NCBI GenBank assembly: GCA_017540645.1
Contig: JAFYAQ010000010.1
Coordinates: forward strand, 89,785-148,121
DNA from: Oscillospiraceae bacterium
Lineage (GTDB): Bacteria > Bacillota > Clostridia > Oscillospirales > Oscillospiraceae
Length of the DNA stretch: 58,337 nt
Direction: 5' to 3'
Shown here: positions 41,214 through 50,922 of the stretch, piece by piece
Position numbering within the stretch: position 1 is the stretch's first letter
How the letters are laid out: each line of letters begins with the position of its first letter
Translations under genes and position numbers: made by a program
Notes under the pieces: model-generated
Told to the model about the DNA's origin: nothing
Seen by the model: the letters and a program-made list of their open reading frames with translations, nothing else
Databases searched by the model: none

Positions 41214-42347
41214 TTATCTCCGGCCTCCAAAGCCGCCCTGCGGGCCGCCGCCGAAGGGGGCCGTTCCGGAGCTGCCGCCCTGGCCGCCGAAGCCGCCCAT
41301 ACCCCCGCGGCCGCCGAAGCCGCCGCCCATCATGGCGTTGGTGATGGAACTGACCTGGGTGCCGTTCACGGTGACGGTGCCGCCGTTGATGGTGCCGGTG
41401 GTGTCAAAGTCGAAGGCGAACTGGGCGTTGATATCCACAGTGCCGCCGTTGATGGTGATCGAGCCGTTGGAATCCAGAGCGTCCGTGTCGCCGGAGCCCA
41501 TGGTGACAGAGAGCTTGCCGCCGTTGATCACGATGGCCACCTCATAGTCGGTGGATTTGCGGGCGGCGTTGATGCCGTCGTCCGTGGCGCTGATGGTGAT
41601 ATCGCCGTCGTTGATCTCCACATAGGTGCCCTCGATGCCCTCGGCGGCCCGGATGTCCAGGACGCCGCCGTTGACGGTCACCACCGTGTCGCAGTGGATG
41701 CCGTCGCTCCCGGCCTGGATGCGGAGGGTGCCGCCGTTGATCTCCACGCTGTCGTTGCCGCAGAGGCCCTTTTTGGCGGCGGTGACGGTGATGGTCCCGC
41801 CGGTGATCTTCAGATCGTCCTTGGAGACGATGCCGTGGCCCTGCTCGCTTTCCACCGTCAGGGCGCCCGTGCCCTTGATGGTGACGTCGTCCCGGGCAAA
41901 GATCACGGCGTCGATGCCGTCGTCCGCGGGATCGGAGAAGGCGCCCACAGAGCGCAGGCTGTTCTCGCTGCCCTCGGCCAGCTCAATCTTCACCTTGTCC
42001 GCCTCCGCCACATAAATGGCGGCGGTGCCCTTGGCGGTGATATCCACCCCGTCCAGGATCAGGGTGACCTGGGCGTCCTGGGCGCTGACTACGATCTGCC
42101 CGTCCGAGAGCTCGCCGCTGAGACGATAGGTCCCCGCCTCCGTAATGGTGACGCTGCCGTCGGCATCGGAGAGGCGGATCTCCCGGGTAATGGTCTCCGT
42201 CTCCGTCTCATCGGCAACAGCGTCGGCCGCGGTGGCCGCGGTGGTTTCGGTCGTCCCGGTCCGGGTATTGCTGTCGGCGGCGCTGGCGCAGGCCGCAAAG
42301 GAGACGCAAAGCGCCAGGGCCAGCAGCAGAGAAACAAATCTTTTCAT
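41214..42347 (-). CDS. Secreted Cthe_2159-type carbohydrate-binding beta-helix lipoprotein
   Basis: A 377-residue exported protein with a signal peptide and lipobox-like F-A-A-C (Cys20), a Thr/Ala/Glu linker, then a right-handed beta-helix of short repeats with recurring I-(N/T)-G-G-(T/K)-(I/L)-x-(V/I) units (about 75-335) and a Gly/Phe/Met-rich tail (about 338-377). The repeats match the Cthe_2159 family, whose founding member binds polygalacturonate. It is third in an operon after VTC and DUF4956 genes, a recurring gene set in Clostridia. The glycine-rich tail may be disordered or mediate wall contact. Confidence 0.85.
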   Translation of the reverse strand: MKRFVSLLLALALCVSFAACASAADSNTRTGTTETTAATAADAVADETETETITREIRLSDADGSVTITEAGTYRLSGELSDGQIVVSAQDAQVTLILDGVDITAKGTAAIYVAEADKVKIELAEGSENSLRSVGAFSDPADDGIDAVIFARDDVTIKGTGALTVESEQGHGIVSKDDLKITGGTITVTAAKKGLCGNDSVEINGGTLRIQAGSDGIHCDTVVTVNGGVLDIRAAEGIEGTYVEINDGDITISATDDGINAARKSTDYEVAIVINGGKLSVTMGSGDTDALDSNGSITINGGTVDINAQFAFDFDTTGTINGGTVTVNGTQVSSITNAMMGGGFGGRGGMGGFGGQGGSSGTAPFGGGPQGGFGGRR

Positions 42348-42377
42348 GTCATACTCCTCCTGATATCTTGATGATCC

Positions 42378-43064
42378 TCAAAGCTCTCCGCCCTCGGCGG
42401 CGCGGCAGGCCAGACTGATCTCCAGATTGCCGTTCCGGCAGCGGATCGCGTCGATGAATTCCTTCTCCTCCCCGCTTTTTCGCAGGGTGACGTCGTAGCT
42501 CAGCCGGTTCAGACTGCCCAGATTGGTGGTCTTGACCCGGGTCAGCCGGGCACGGGTGGTGTAGCGTTCAAAAAGATCGTTGAAGATCCCGCCGTACTCC
42601 AGATCCTCCGGCACAGTGACCGTCAGGGTCTTGTGGAGATCCTCGCCGCGCTTCTCCCCGAAGCCGATCACCGTCAGCACCAGATAGGCCGCGCAGACGA
42701 TCAGCGTGAAGATGGCCGCCGCCCCGGGATACCCCATGCCGCAGGCGATGCCCGCCGCCATGGAGAGGAACACCGCCCCGATCTCCCGGGCGGAGCCGGG
42801 GGCAGAGCGGAAGCGGACCAGGGAGAAGGTCCCCGCCACGGCCACGCCCGCGCCCAGACTGCCGTTGACCATCAGGATGACCACCGCCACCATGGGCGGC
42901 AGCAGCGCCAGGGTGACCACAAAGCTCTTGGTATATTCGGTGCGGCAGGTGTAGCACAGCGAGACGATGACGCCCAGGGCCAGGGCCGAGAGCAGCACCA
43001 GCAGCAGCTTTCCCACGCTCAGGCTGCCGTCGGACAGCAGCGAACTCAACAACATATCAGACAT
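42378..43064 (-). CDS. DUF4956 membrane protein
   Basis: A 228-residue protein with about four N-terminal membrane helices (within 15-135, including the G-T-F-S-L-V-R-F-R-S loop typical of the family) and a soluble C-terminal ferredoxin-like domain. DUF4956 genes commonly accompany VTC-domain and CotH or carbohydrate-binding genes. It overlaps the VTC gene by 8 bp. Its role, perhaps in polyphosphate or surface-polymer handling, is inferred only from context. Confidence 0.88.
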   Translation of the reverse strand: MSDMLLSSLLSDGSLSVGKLLLVLLSALALGVIVSLCYTCRTEYTKSFVVTLALLPPMVAVVILMVNGSLGAGVAVAGTFSLVRFRSAPGSAREIGAVFLSMAAGIACGMGYPGAAAIFTLIVCAAYLVLTVIGFGEKRGEDLHKTLTVTVPEDLEYGGIFNDLFERYTTRARLTRVKTTNLGSLNRLSYDVTLRKSGEEKEFIDAIRCRNGNLEISLACRAAEGGEL

Positions 43065-43782
43065 TGACGATTCCTCCCAACATTTCCCGGCGCGTTTCGG
43101 CCAGGATGGTTTTATAGGCCTCTCCGTATTTGGAGAAGGAGCTTTGGCGGATGCCCTGGGCGCTGATCCATTCCGCCAGCCACAGGGGGATGGCGTCCGC
43201 CGCCTTGACCTCCATCAGCGACCAGCCCGGCGCCAGGATCTGCCGCCCGCCGGTCGGCGCGGTCAGCCGGACGGCCTGCTGCCGCCAGGCGATGTTTCTG
43301 TCGAAGGTCACCCGCAGGTCCGTGGATTCTCTGGCGTAGTAGGCGGTCCTGTCGTAGCACAGATACACGGCCGGATACAAACTGCCGTAAAAGCGCTTGA
43401 AGTAGTCGATCTCCCGGCCGATCTGTCCGCAGTCCGGGAGCGGGGCCCGGCCGGCGAAGTAGTCCTCCGCGGCCCGGCAGGGGACGGACACCCGGCGCTT
43501 GTAGACGATGCCCTTGTACTTTTTCTTCAATTCCAGAAATACCGTGTCCTCCGGAGCGGCGCAGCCGTAACTGCGCAGACGGAGCTTTTCTTTATATATG
43601 GGCTTTTCCAGTGAGGCCCGGATCAGCCGAAAGTCCGGAGTGTCATAGTAAACGTTGCAGATGGTGCTCTCTCCGTGGGGATCGGGGACCATGCAGCTCT
43701 CGAAGGCCTCCTCCAGCCGGGCGCGCTGTGTCTCGGTGACCAGGTATTTCAGCTCGTGCCGCTGAAAAATGCTGTTTTCCAT
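43057..43782 (-). CDS. VTC-domain protein, putative polyphosphate polymerase
   Basis: A 241-residue CYTH-superfamily tunnel protein with the basic residues that line the VTC active site: RHELKYLV near the start, EKLRLRSYG, ELKKKYKG(I/V)VYKRR, and the late metal-binding M-E-V-K. In yeast Vtc4 this domain makes polyphosphate from ATP; bacterial stand-alone versions are less studied. ATG 43782 has GAAGGAGG upstream. First gene of the operon with DUF4956 and the Cthe_2159-type lipoprotein. Confidence 0.9.
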   Translation of the reverse strand: MENSIFQRHELKYLVTETQRARLEEAFESCMVPDPHGESTICNVYYDTPDFRLIRASLEKPIYKEKLRLRSYGCAAPEDTVFLELKKKYKGIVYKRRVSVPCRAAEDYFAGRAPLPDCGQIGREIDYFKRFYGSLYPAVYLCYDRTAYYARESTDLRVTFDRNIAWRQQAVRLTAPTGGRQILAPGWSLMEVKAADAIPLWLAEWISAQGIRQSSFSKYGEAYKTILAETRREMLGGIVNV

Positions 43783-43877
43783 CTCTCTGCCTCCTTCGCT
43801 TTGGATGATGCCACTATATCCCCCCAACTTTAAACGGAACTTAAGCAAAACATATTTTTTCCCGAAAACAAAAATGC

Positions 43878-43908
43878 AAAAAAATCCCCCTGCCTTGCGG
43901 CAGGGGGA
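43878..43908 (-). terminator. Terminator of nifJ
   Basis: TCCCCCTGCC (43885-43894) pairs with 43899-43908 around a 4-nt loop; seven T follow on the minus strand. Confidence 0.88.
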
Positions 43909-43930
43909 AAGGTATTTGCGTTGCGCTCGA

Positions 43931-46900
43931 TTACTCGTAGAGAGCGACCAGCTTCTTCAGGTGCTCCCAACGGGCCTTGGCGTTGGCCTCGTTCTTGGCG
44001 AACAGGTCCGCGGCGCGCTCCGGGTTGGAGGCGGCCAGACGGGCATACCGGGCCTCGTTGGCCAGGAACTCCTGATAGCCGTCCTTCGGGTCCTTGCTGT
44101 CCAGGGTGAAGGGCTTCTCGGCGCCGGGATTGAAGCGGAACAGGTTCCAGTAGCCGCAGTCCACGGCCTTCTTCATCTCGGTCTGGCAGTTGGCCATGCC
44201 GCCCTTGATGGAGTGCATCTCGCAGGGGCTGTAGCCGATGATGATGGACGGGCCGTGCCAGGCCTCGGCCTCCTTGATGGCCTTCAGGGTCTGGGCCATG
44301 TTGGCGCCCATGGCCACCTGAGCCACGTAGACGTAGCCGTAGGTCATGGCGATCTCGGCCAGAGGCTTGCTCTTGATCTCCTTGCCGGCCGCCGCGAACT
44401 GAGCGACCTGGCCCAGGTTGGAGGCCTTGGAGGCCTGTCCGCCGGTGTTGGAGTAGACCTCGGTGTTGAACACGAACACGTTCACGTCCTCGCCGGAAGC
44501 CAGCACGTGGTCCAGTCCGCCGTAGCCGATATCGAAGGCCCAGCCGTCGCCGCCGAAGATCCAGATGCTCTTCTTGTTCAGGTAATCCTTCTTCTCCAGG
44601 ATCTCCGCGCCGGCCTCGCAGCCGCACTTCTCCAGGGCCGCGATGAGGGCCTCGGTGGCGGCGCCGTTCTTCTCGCCGTCGTTGTAGGTGTCCAGCCAGC
44701 CCTGGCAGGCAGCCTTGGTGGCCTCGCACTCGGTGGTCTCGGCCAGAGCCTCGACCTTCTTCTTCAGACTGTCGCGGACGGCCTTCTGGCCCAGATACAG
44801 GCCGTAGCCGTTCTCGGCGTTGTCCTCAAACAGGGAGTTGACCCAGGCCACGCCCTTGCCGTCCTTGTTCTTGGTGTAGGGAGAGGTGGCAGCCGGTCCG
44901 CCCCAGATGGAGGAGCAGCCGGTGGCGTTGGAGACGATCATTCTCTCGCCGAAGAGCTGGGTCACGAGACGGGCATAGCTGGTCTCGGCGCAGCCGGCGC
45001 AGGAGCCGGAGAACTCCAGGTAGGGCTTCAGGTACTGGGACTTGACCACGTTGGCGGTGCCGGCCACATCGGGCTTCACGGAGACCTTGTCCACCATGTA
45101 GTCGAACACCGGCTGCTGATCCAGCTGGCTCTCCTGGCCGACCATCTTCAGGCTCTTGGTGGGGCAGACGCTCACGCACACAGAGCAGCCCATGCAGTCC
45201 ATGGGGCTGATGGCCAGGGAGTACTGATATTTGCCCTTGGAGAGCTTGTGGGCGACCATCTTGGTGCCCTCGGGGGCCGCGGCGGCCTCCTCGGCGTCCA
45301 GGGTGTAGGGACGGATGGTGGCGTGGGGGCAGACGAAGGCGCACTGGTTGCACTGGGCGCAGGTCTCAGCGGTCCACACGGGAACGGTGACGGCCACGCC
45401 GCGCTTCTCGTAGGCGGAGGCGCCCTGCTCGAAGGTGCCGTCCACGTGATCCAGGAAGGCGCTGACCGGCAGGCTGTCGCCCTTCATGCGGCCCACGGGC
45501 TCCAGGATCTCCTTGACCATCTTCACGGTCTTGGGGAAGCCCTCGAAAGCCTTCTCGGCGGGCTTGCCTTCGGCGTTGGCCCAATCGGCGGGAACGTCGA
45601 TCTTCACCAGAGCGTCGGCGCCGGCGTCGATGGCGGCCCAGTTCTTCTCCACCACATCCATGCCCTTCTTCAGGTAGGAGTGCTCGGCGGCGTCCTTCAT
45701 GTACTTGATGGCCTCATCCTTGGGCAGGACGTTGGCCAGCGCGAAGAAGGCGGCCTGGAGAACGGTGTTGGTGCGCTTGCCCATGCCCACCTTCTGCGCC
45801 AGGTCGATGGCGTTGATGGTGTAGAGCTGCACGTTGTTGCGGGCGATGTAGCGCTTGGCGGCGGCGCTCAGGTGGTGCGCCAGCTCCTCGGGAGTCCACT
45901 GGCAGTTGATCAGGAAGATGCCGCCGGGCTTCACGTCCTGGACCATGGGGAAGTCCTTGACCACGTAAGAGGGGTTGTGGCAGGCCACGAAGTCGGCCTT
46001 GTTGATGTAGTACGGGCTCTTGATGGGCTTGTCGCCGAAGCGCAGGTGGGAGACGGTGACGCCGCCGGTCTTCTTGGAGTCGTACTGGAAGTAGGACTGG
46101 ATGAACTTGTCGGTGTGGTCGCCGATGATCTTGGTGGAGTTCTTGTTGGCGCCCACGGTGCCGTCGCCGCCCAGGCCCCAGAACTTGCACTCGATGGTGC
46201 CGGGAGCGGCGGTGGAGGGAGTCTCCTCCTGGCTCTTCTGCTCCAGGGAGAGGTTGGTCACATCGTCCACGATGCCCACGGTAAACTCGCGCTTGGGCGC
46301 GTCCTTCTTCAGCTCGTCATACACGGCGAACATGCAGGCGGGAGGCGTATCCTTGGAGCTCAGGCCGTAGCGGCCGCCGATGATGGTGGCCTGCCGTCCG
46401 GCGGTGGCAAAGGCGGTGACAACGTCCACGTACAGAGGCTCGCCCTGGGAGCCGGGCTCCTTGGTGCGGTCCAGCACGGCGATCTTCTTGGCGGTCTCGG
46501 GGATAGCGGCCAGCAGCTTGTCGGCGCGGAAGGGCCGGTACAGACGGACCTTCACCAGGCCCACCTTCTCGCCCTGGGCGGTCAGGTAGTCGATGACCTC
46601 TTCGCACACGTCGCAGATGGAGCCCATGGCGATGATGACCCGGTCGGCGTCGGGAGCGCCGTAGTAGTTGAACAGCTGGTAGTCGGTGCCGAGCTTGGCG
46701 TTGACCTTGGCCATGTTCGCCTCTACGATCTCGGGCAGAGCGTTGTAGTAGCGGTTGCAGGCCTCACGGTTCTGGAAGTAGATGTCGCCGTTCTCGTGGG
46801 AGCCGCGCATGGTGGGATGCTCGGGGTTGATGGCGCGCTCGCGGAAAGCCTTGACGGCGTCCCAATCCAGCATGTCGGCCAGATCCTCGTAATCCCACAC

Positions 46901-47452
46901 GGCCACCTTCTGGATCTCATGGGAGGTCCGGAAGCCGTCGAAGAAGTTCAGGAAAGGAACGCGGCCCTGGATGGCGGACAGATGCGCCACGGGGGACAGG
47001 TCCATGATCTCCTGCACGTTGGTCTCGGCCAGCATGGCAAAGCCGGTCTGACGGCAGGCATACACGTCGCTGTGGTCGCCGAAAATGCTCAGGGTGTGGC
47101 TGCACAGGGTCCGGGCGGACACGTGGAACACACCGGGCAGCAGCTCGCCGGCGATCTTGTACATGTTGGGGATCATCAGCAGCAGGCCCTGGGAGGCGGT
47201 GTAGGTGCTGGTCAGCGCGCCGGCGTTCAGAGAGCCGTGAACGCTGCCGGAGGCGCCGCCTTCGGATTCCAGCTCCGCGACCTTCACGGTGGTGCCGAAC
47301 ACGTTCTTGCGACCCTCGGCAGCCCACTGGTCCACATAGTCAGCCATGGGGCTGGACGGGGTGATGGGGTAGATTGCCGCGACCTCGGTAAACGCATAGG
47401 ACACGTGGGCGGCGGCAGTGTTGCCGTCCATGGACTTCAGCTTTCTTACCAT
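43931..47452 (-). CDS. nifJ: Pyruvate:ferredoxin (flavodoxin) oxidoreductase
   Basis: The 1173-residue single-chain PFOR turns pyruvate and CoA into acetyl-CoA and CO2, reducing ferredoxin. In order: the pyrimidine-binding domain with YPITPSSPMAD, the gamma-like domain, two 4Fe-4S motifs (C-A-Q-C-N-Q-C and C-M-G-C-S-V-C), a third cluster cysteine pair in C-A-G-C-A-E-T, and the TPP domain (GGDGWAFDIGYGG). ATG 47452 is chosen because AGGAG is 9 bp upstream; the nearer-upstream ATG 47461 touches that site. It has its own promoter and terminator, as expected for a central fermentation enzyme. Confidence 0.98.
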   Translation of the reverse strand: MVRKLKSMDGNTAAAHVSYAFTEVAAIYPITPSSPMADYVDQWAAEGRKNVFGTTVKVAELESEGGASGSVHGSLNAGALTSTYTASQGLLLMIPNMYKIAGELLPGVFHVSARTLCSHTLSIFGDHSDVYACRQTGFAMLAETNVQEIMDLSPVAHLSAIQGRVPFLNFFDGFRTSHEIQKVAVWDYEDLADMLDWDAVKAFRERAINPEHPTMRGSHENGDIYFQNREACNRYYNALPEIVEANMAKVNAKLGTDYQLFNYYGAPDADRVIIAMGSICDVCEEVIDYLTAQGEKVGLVKVRLYRPFRADKLLAAIPETAKKIAVLDRTKEPGSQGEPLYVDVVTAFATAGRQATIIGGRYGLSSKDTPPACMFAVYDELKKDAPKREFTVGIVDDVTNLSLEQKSQEETPSTAAPGTIECKFWGLGGDGTVGANKNSTKIIGDHTDKFIQSYFQYDSKKTGGVTVSHLRFGDKPIKSPYYINKADFVACHNPSYVVKDFPMVQDVKPGGIFLINCQWTPEELAHHLSAAAKRYIARNNVQLYTINAIDLAQKVGMGKRTNTVLQAAFFALANVLPKDEAIKYMKDAAEHSYLKKGMDVVEKNWAAIDAGADALVKIDVPADWANAEGKPAEKAFEGFPKTVKMVKEILEPVGRMKGDSLPVSAFLDHVDGTFEQGASAYEKRGVAVTVPVWTAETCAQCNQCAFVCPHATIRPYTLDAEEAAAAPEGTKMVAHKLSKGKYQYSLAISPMDCMGCSVCVSVCPTKSLKMVGQESQLDQQPVFDYMVDKVSVKPDVAGTANVVKSQYLKPYLEFSGSCAGCAETSYARLVTQLFGERMIVSNATGCSSIWGGPAATSPYTKNKDGKGVAWVNSLFEDNAENGYGLYLGQKAVRDSLKKKVEALAETTECEATKAACQGWLDTYNDGEKNGAATEALIAALEKCGCEAGAEILEKKDYLNKKSIWIFGGDGWAFDIGYGGLDHVLASGEDVNVFVFNTEVYSNTGGQASKASNLGQVAQFAAAGKEIKSKPLAEIAMTYGYVYVAQVAMGANMAQTLKAIKEAEAWHGPSIIIGYSPCEMHSIKGGMANCQTEMKKAVDCGYWNLFRFNPGAEKPFTLDSKDPKDGYQEFLANEARYARLAASNPERAADLFAKNEANAKARWEHLKKLVALYE

Positions 47453-47531
47453 TGAGTTCATCTCCTGTATCATTATTTTTGGTTTTTCTCTCTGCCCCCC
47501 GGAAAACCGGAGGACGCTTTGCAACGAATAT

Positions 47532-47561
47532 ATAATACCATGAAACTCCCCGGAATGTAAA
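47532..47561 (-). promoter_or_regulatory. Promoter of nifJ
   Basis: On the minus strand: -35 TTTACA (47556-47561), 18-bp spacer, -10 TATTAT (47532-47537), giving a leader of roughly 70 nt. Confidence 0.6.
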
Positions 47562-47650
47562 GCCCCGAAAGCAGGGTTTTTATCCATTCTTTCACTCTCT
47601 TCGCTGCTTGTCTTTATTGTCGTTCCCCGTTTGTTTCCTGCCTTTTCCAA

Positions 47651-47692
47651 AAGACAGACACCAGCCGATCCCTTGTGCGGGAGGGGCTGGTG
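47651..47692 (-). terminator. Terminator of the RpiR-linked operon
   Basis: CACCAGCC (47659-47666) pairs with 47685-47692, and TCTGTCTTTT follows on the minus strand, 35 bp after the SLC13 transporter stop. Confidence 0.65.
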
Positions 47693-47726
47693 CCGGTATT
47701 CCATAAGGCAAAAGTTGTCGAGGGGA

Positions 47727-49025
47727 TCAGAACAGCGGGAACATGATCGTGTTCCATACCACCGTCACGACAAAGCAAAGAATGGAGGGAATAATGCCCA
47801 TTTTCAAAATCGTCTTCTGATCATATCCACCCAGGCCCATGTAGTAAGGGACCGTGCCGGTGGCCATGGGAGTAAGGAAGGCGGCAAAGGCGGCGGCTTG
47901 CACCACGATCACAGGGCCGATGGGGTTGGCGCCCAGGGACAGACAGACCTGAATGACAATGGGATAGAGGATCATCATGGTAGTGCGGTTGAACATGAAC
48001 TGGGTAGCAATATAAGGTACCAGGAAGAACAGCGAGTAGAGCAGGAAGGAGTTGTGGGTACCTCCGGCCCATCCGGCCAGCAGATCACCGATGGCGGCGC
48101 CGGCGCCGGTAGCACTCAGGGCGTTGGCCATGCCGATGGAGCCAACAAAGAGCAGGTACACCCAGATAGGCATGGCCTGAACGGCCTCCTTGGGGGAGAG
48201 AACGCCGGTGATGACCATGAGGAGGGCGCCCACTGTGCAGATGGCCCAGGTGGGCTGGTGGATCTGGCTGCTGAACAAGAGGGCAATGGTGACAAGGAAG
48301 AAGATGATGTAGCCGCATTTTTCCTGGAACGGAGGCAAAGCCTTCTGATTGAGCTGGCGTCCGGCCACCTCGTCCACATTCATTTCCTTAACAGCCACCA
48401 CAGGCTTATCGGGAGCGAAGCGGGGGGCAATGAAGATCGCATAGATCGTCATGATGACAAACAGAGCAATCCGGGAAACCATAGGGGCCCAAATGGCCAT
48501 CTGCTGAGTGGCGCCATTGGCCTCCATGTAGCCGTTCAACTCGGCGGCTACGGTAGCACCGCCGCCCAGGGGCAGACACATGCAATTGACGATGCAGACC
48601 AGGCCCAGGGAGTAAATGACCTTGCTGGACTTATAGCCCATAGACTCCACGGTGGCGATCAGCAGAGGAGCCACGATGCAGAAGGGGATCAGATTGGACT
48701 GGATAAACTGGCAGAGCAGGATGGCCACCAGGATATAACCAACCATCACCTTGGTCAGACTGCCCTTGGCAGCCTTGCCGATAGCGTTGGCTACATTTTT
48801 AACAAACTGGGTCTTGTTGAATCCGGCAGCCACGATGAACATGGCAACCATCATCACACCGGTGGCGTTGCTGAAGCAGGCGAGGACCTGGGAAGCGTCC
48901 AGAATGCCAGTGAAGAAAAACAGCATCAGGGCGCACATGGCGGTGGTGCCCAGGGTCAGCTTACCCCAGACAAAGCTGATAACGGTCAGCAGACAGATGA
49001 TCAAACACAGGGTCATTTGAGACAT
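47727..49025 (-). CDS. SLC13/DASS-type anion permease (operon copy)
   Basis: A 432-residue polytopic protein with about ten to twelve helices, of the ion-transporter superfamily that includes divalent-anion:sodium symporters. The duplicated family hairpins with N-T and P-x-G-T-like motifs are visible (LCQFIQSNLIPFCI, FLTPMATGTVPYY). It would import a di- or tricarboxylate or sulfonate-like anion for the preceding enzymes. It is the last gene of the operon and is related to, but quite diverged from, the permease at 56218. Confidence 0.88.
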   Translation of the reverse strand: MSQMTLCLIICLLTVISFVWGKLTLGTTAMCALMLFFFTGILDASQVLACFSNATGVMMVAMFIVAAGFNKTQFVKNVANAIGKAAKGSLTKVMVGYILVAILLCQFIQSNLIPFCIVAPLLIATVESMGYKSSKVIYSLGLVCIVNCMCLPLGGGATVAAELNGYMEANGATQQMAIWAPMVSRIALFVIMTIYAIFIAPRFAPDKPVVAVKEMNVDEVAGRQLNQKALPPFQEKCGYIIFFLVTIALLFSSQIHQPTWAICTVGALLMVITGVLSPKEAVQAMPIWVYLLFVGSIGMANALSATGAGAAIGDLLAGWAGGTHNSFLLYSLFFLVPYIATQFMFNRTTMMILYPIVIQVCLSLGANPIGPVIVVQAAAFAAFLTPMATGTVPYYMGLGGYDQKTILKMGIIPSILCFVVTVVWNTIMFPLF

Positions 49026-49054
49026 GATCGTTTCCTCCTATTTTTATTTCTCTT

Positions 49055-49876
49055 TTATTTCTCCAGTTTTTCAGCAAAACCCTTGCGGATTTCCAAGAAT
49101 CTTGCCCATTCCTTAGGGTCGATGAGCGGCGTGTAGTCCATGGGATCATCACTAATCCGCTTCATCAGGTCGCCGTGGGCCGGGTGGCTGGGGATGGTAA
49201 TATCCACAGGTACATCCTTCAGTGCTTCACAGCCCTCAATGAACTGCCGCCGCAGACCCTTATCCAGGCCGAATTTTTCAAAATACTCGTCCGTCATGGT
49301 GTTGGGTCCTACGCCGCCATGCATGGCTACAGTAAGCGCCCTTCCGTCCTCATCCCTGTCCTCAATGAAAAAGGTAGTCGTGCCGGGAGTGTGGCCGGGG
49401 GTCAGCCTGGTATGGACGGTCAGATTGCCGATACGGATCGGCTTATCGTCGGCGTAGAACTCATCCACCGCAAAGGGAACGATCTTGAAGTCATCGCCCA
49501 GCTCCAGGTTAGCCTCGTGAGTCATAAAGCCCGTGTCCTCTTTGGATTGCCATACCTTGCCACCGGAGATGCTTTTGATTTGATTGACGCCGCCCGCGTG
49601 GTCGATGTGGCAGTGGGAGAGAAGAATATGCCGGATGCTGCGGGGATCAAAGCCCAGTTCCCAAATGCCCTCGATTACCTGGTAGACGTCCTCAAAGACG
49701 GTGGTGTCAATGAGACCCAGCTCATCCCCGCCATCCAGCAGATAAGCGCCTACCCAGGTGTTCCCCACATAGTAGATATGGGGAGCAACCCGGAAGGGCC
49801 TGTGCTGGAGTTCCCAGGGGACGTTGCCCGCCTTCCACCACACCTGGGTGATGTTTTTCGTGATTGCCTCTGCCAT
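49055..49876 (-). CDS. Metallo-beta-lactamase-fold hydrolase
   Basis: A 273-residue MBL-fold protein with the zinc motif H-C-H-I-D-H (88-93), a later TPGHTPGT and a distal SHPAH. The second and third metal ligands are all present, so a dinuclear enzyme is likely. The layout is closest to the class B3/lactonase-like group. In this operon it may open a lactone or hydrolyse a thioester of the imported acid (inference). Gap of 29 bp to the transporter gene. Confidence 0.9.
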   Translation of the reverse strand: MAEAITKNITQVWWKAGNVPWELQHRPFRVAPHIYYVGNTWVGAYLLDGGDELGLIDTTVFEDVYQVIEGIWELGFDPRSIRHILLSHCHIDHAGGVNQIKSISGGKVWQSKEDTGFMTHEANLELGDDFKIVPFAVDEFYADDKPIRIGNLTVHTRLTPGHTPGTTTFFIEDRDEDGRALTVAMHGGVGPNTMTDEYFEKFGLDKGLRRQFIEGCEALKDVPVDITIPSHPAHGDLMKRISDDPMDYTPLIDPKEWARFLEIRKGFAEKLEK

Positions 49877-49914
49877 TGTTTGCCTCCTTTTCCGTATGAT
49901 TGTCTATGCTTCTC

Positions 49915-50907
49915 TTATTTCATCCCGGCCGCTACCTGACGCATCAGGGTCTCGTCCGGATTCTTCCGGTTGATGGCGGAGACCTTCATAATAAGCTTCC
50001 GCGCCGAGATTTTCTCCTCCTCCGCTACCTTTTGGAACAGGGGCAGGAAGCTGGAGTGACACCCGGCCAGACCCAGGATCAGATCGGTTGGATCTACCGC
50101 CACATGGTAGCCATAGGGCTTCATGGCGGGGATCAACTCGCCCTCCAGATAGTCCAGGAGCTTGTAGAGGTCTACCTCCGGGAGATAACCTTCCTTTTGC
50201 AGGGTGGCTGCGGCCAGCTCCGTGGCGCAGTTTCCCGCGGACCGGGCCATGCCCAGCAAGCCACAATCGATTTCATCTGCACCGGCGGCCACGGCAGCCA
50301 GGGCATTGGCCTGGGATAACCCTAAATTGGAATGGCCGTGGAAGCCAACAGGAATGCTGACAGTTGCTTTTAAAGCGTTCACATAGTCGGTGACGTCCCG
50401 GGGAAACATGGTACCTGCCGAATCCATGATGGTGATCTTATCCACCCCGGCGTCCGCCAGCAGCTTTGCCTCGGCAGCCAGAGCATCAGGGGTGCTGACA
50501 TAGGCCTTCATCAAGGAATAGCGGCAGACCAGCCCCGCCTTTTTCACCCGCTCTATGGCCGCCACGGCTCCGGCTCCGTCTCCGGCGTTGGCCCCTACCC
50601 GGAGAAAGTGGAGGCCCCGCTCCGCGGCCATCTCCACTGGCGCCTTTGCGCCATCAGACGCCATCAGGAACATCCCGATACGCCCATGAGGCAGATATGG
50701 CTGGAGGATATCCAGATATTCCTCGTCAGAGCAGGCCTTGGTGGCCCCGTGCAAGGTGTAAGCGCCAAAGCCCTTGCAGTTTCCTGTCTCTATGTCCTGG
50801 ATCCCGGCGGCCAGAAGGCCCTTAACGATGCTGACCGTGAGTTCCGCGTTGAAGCCGTGTCCCACCACATTGCCTCCGTCCCGGAGGGTCGTATCAAACA
50901 GATTCAT
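49915..50907 (-). CDS. HMGL-like aldolase/acyltransferase family TIM barrel
   Basis: A 330-residue HMG-CoA-lyase-like enzyme with the metal and base motif D-T-T-L-R-D-G-G (5-12) and H-G-H-S-N (190-194) of 4-hydroxy-2-oxovalerate aldolase, isopropylmalate synthase and related enzymes. The short length without a regulatory domain favours aldol cleavage of a 4-hydroxy-2-oxoacid to pyruvate plus an aldehyde rather than a synthase. No partner acylating aldehyde dehydrogenase is adjacent. It lies 15 bp from the dehydrogenase gene. Confidence 0.88.
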   Translation of the reverse strand: MNLFDTTLRDGGNVVGHGFNAELTVSIVKGLLAAGIQDIETGNCKGFGAYTLHGATKACSDEEYLDILQPYLPHGRIGMFLMASDGAKAPVEMAAERGLHFLRVGANAGDGAGAVAAIERVKKAGLVCRYSLMKAYVSTPDALAAEAKLLADAGVDKITIMDSAGTMFPRDVTDYVNALKATVSIPVGFHGHSNLGLSQANALAAVAAGADEIDCGLLGMARSAGNCATELAAATLQKEGYLPEVDLYKLLDYLEGELIPAMKPYGYHVAVDPTDLILGLAGCHSSFLPLFQKVAEEEKISARKLIMKVSAINRKNPDETLMRQVAAGMK

Positions 50908-50922
50908 CTTATATCTCCTCTC

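Noticed and set aside
43769..47455. Very long plus-strand open frame (over 1200 codons) opposite nifJ
   Set aside because: It is an antisense shadow of a GC-rich, strongly biased gene; its translation is repetitive in Gly/Val/His/Leu, has no domain, and nifJ has all catalytic motifs.
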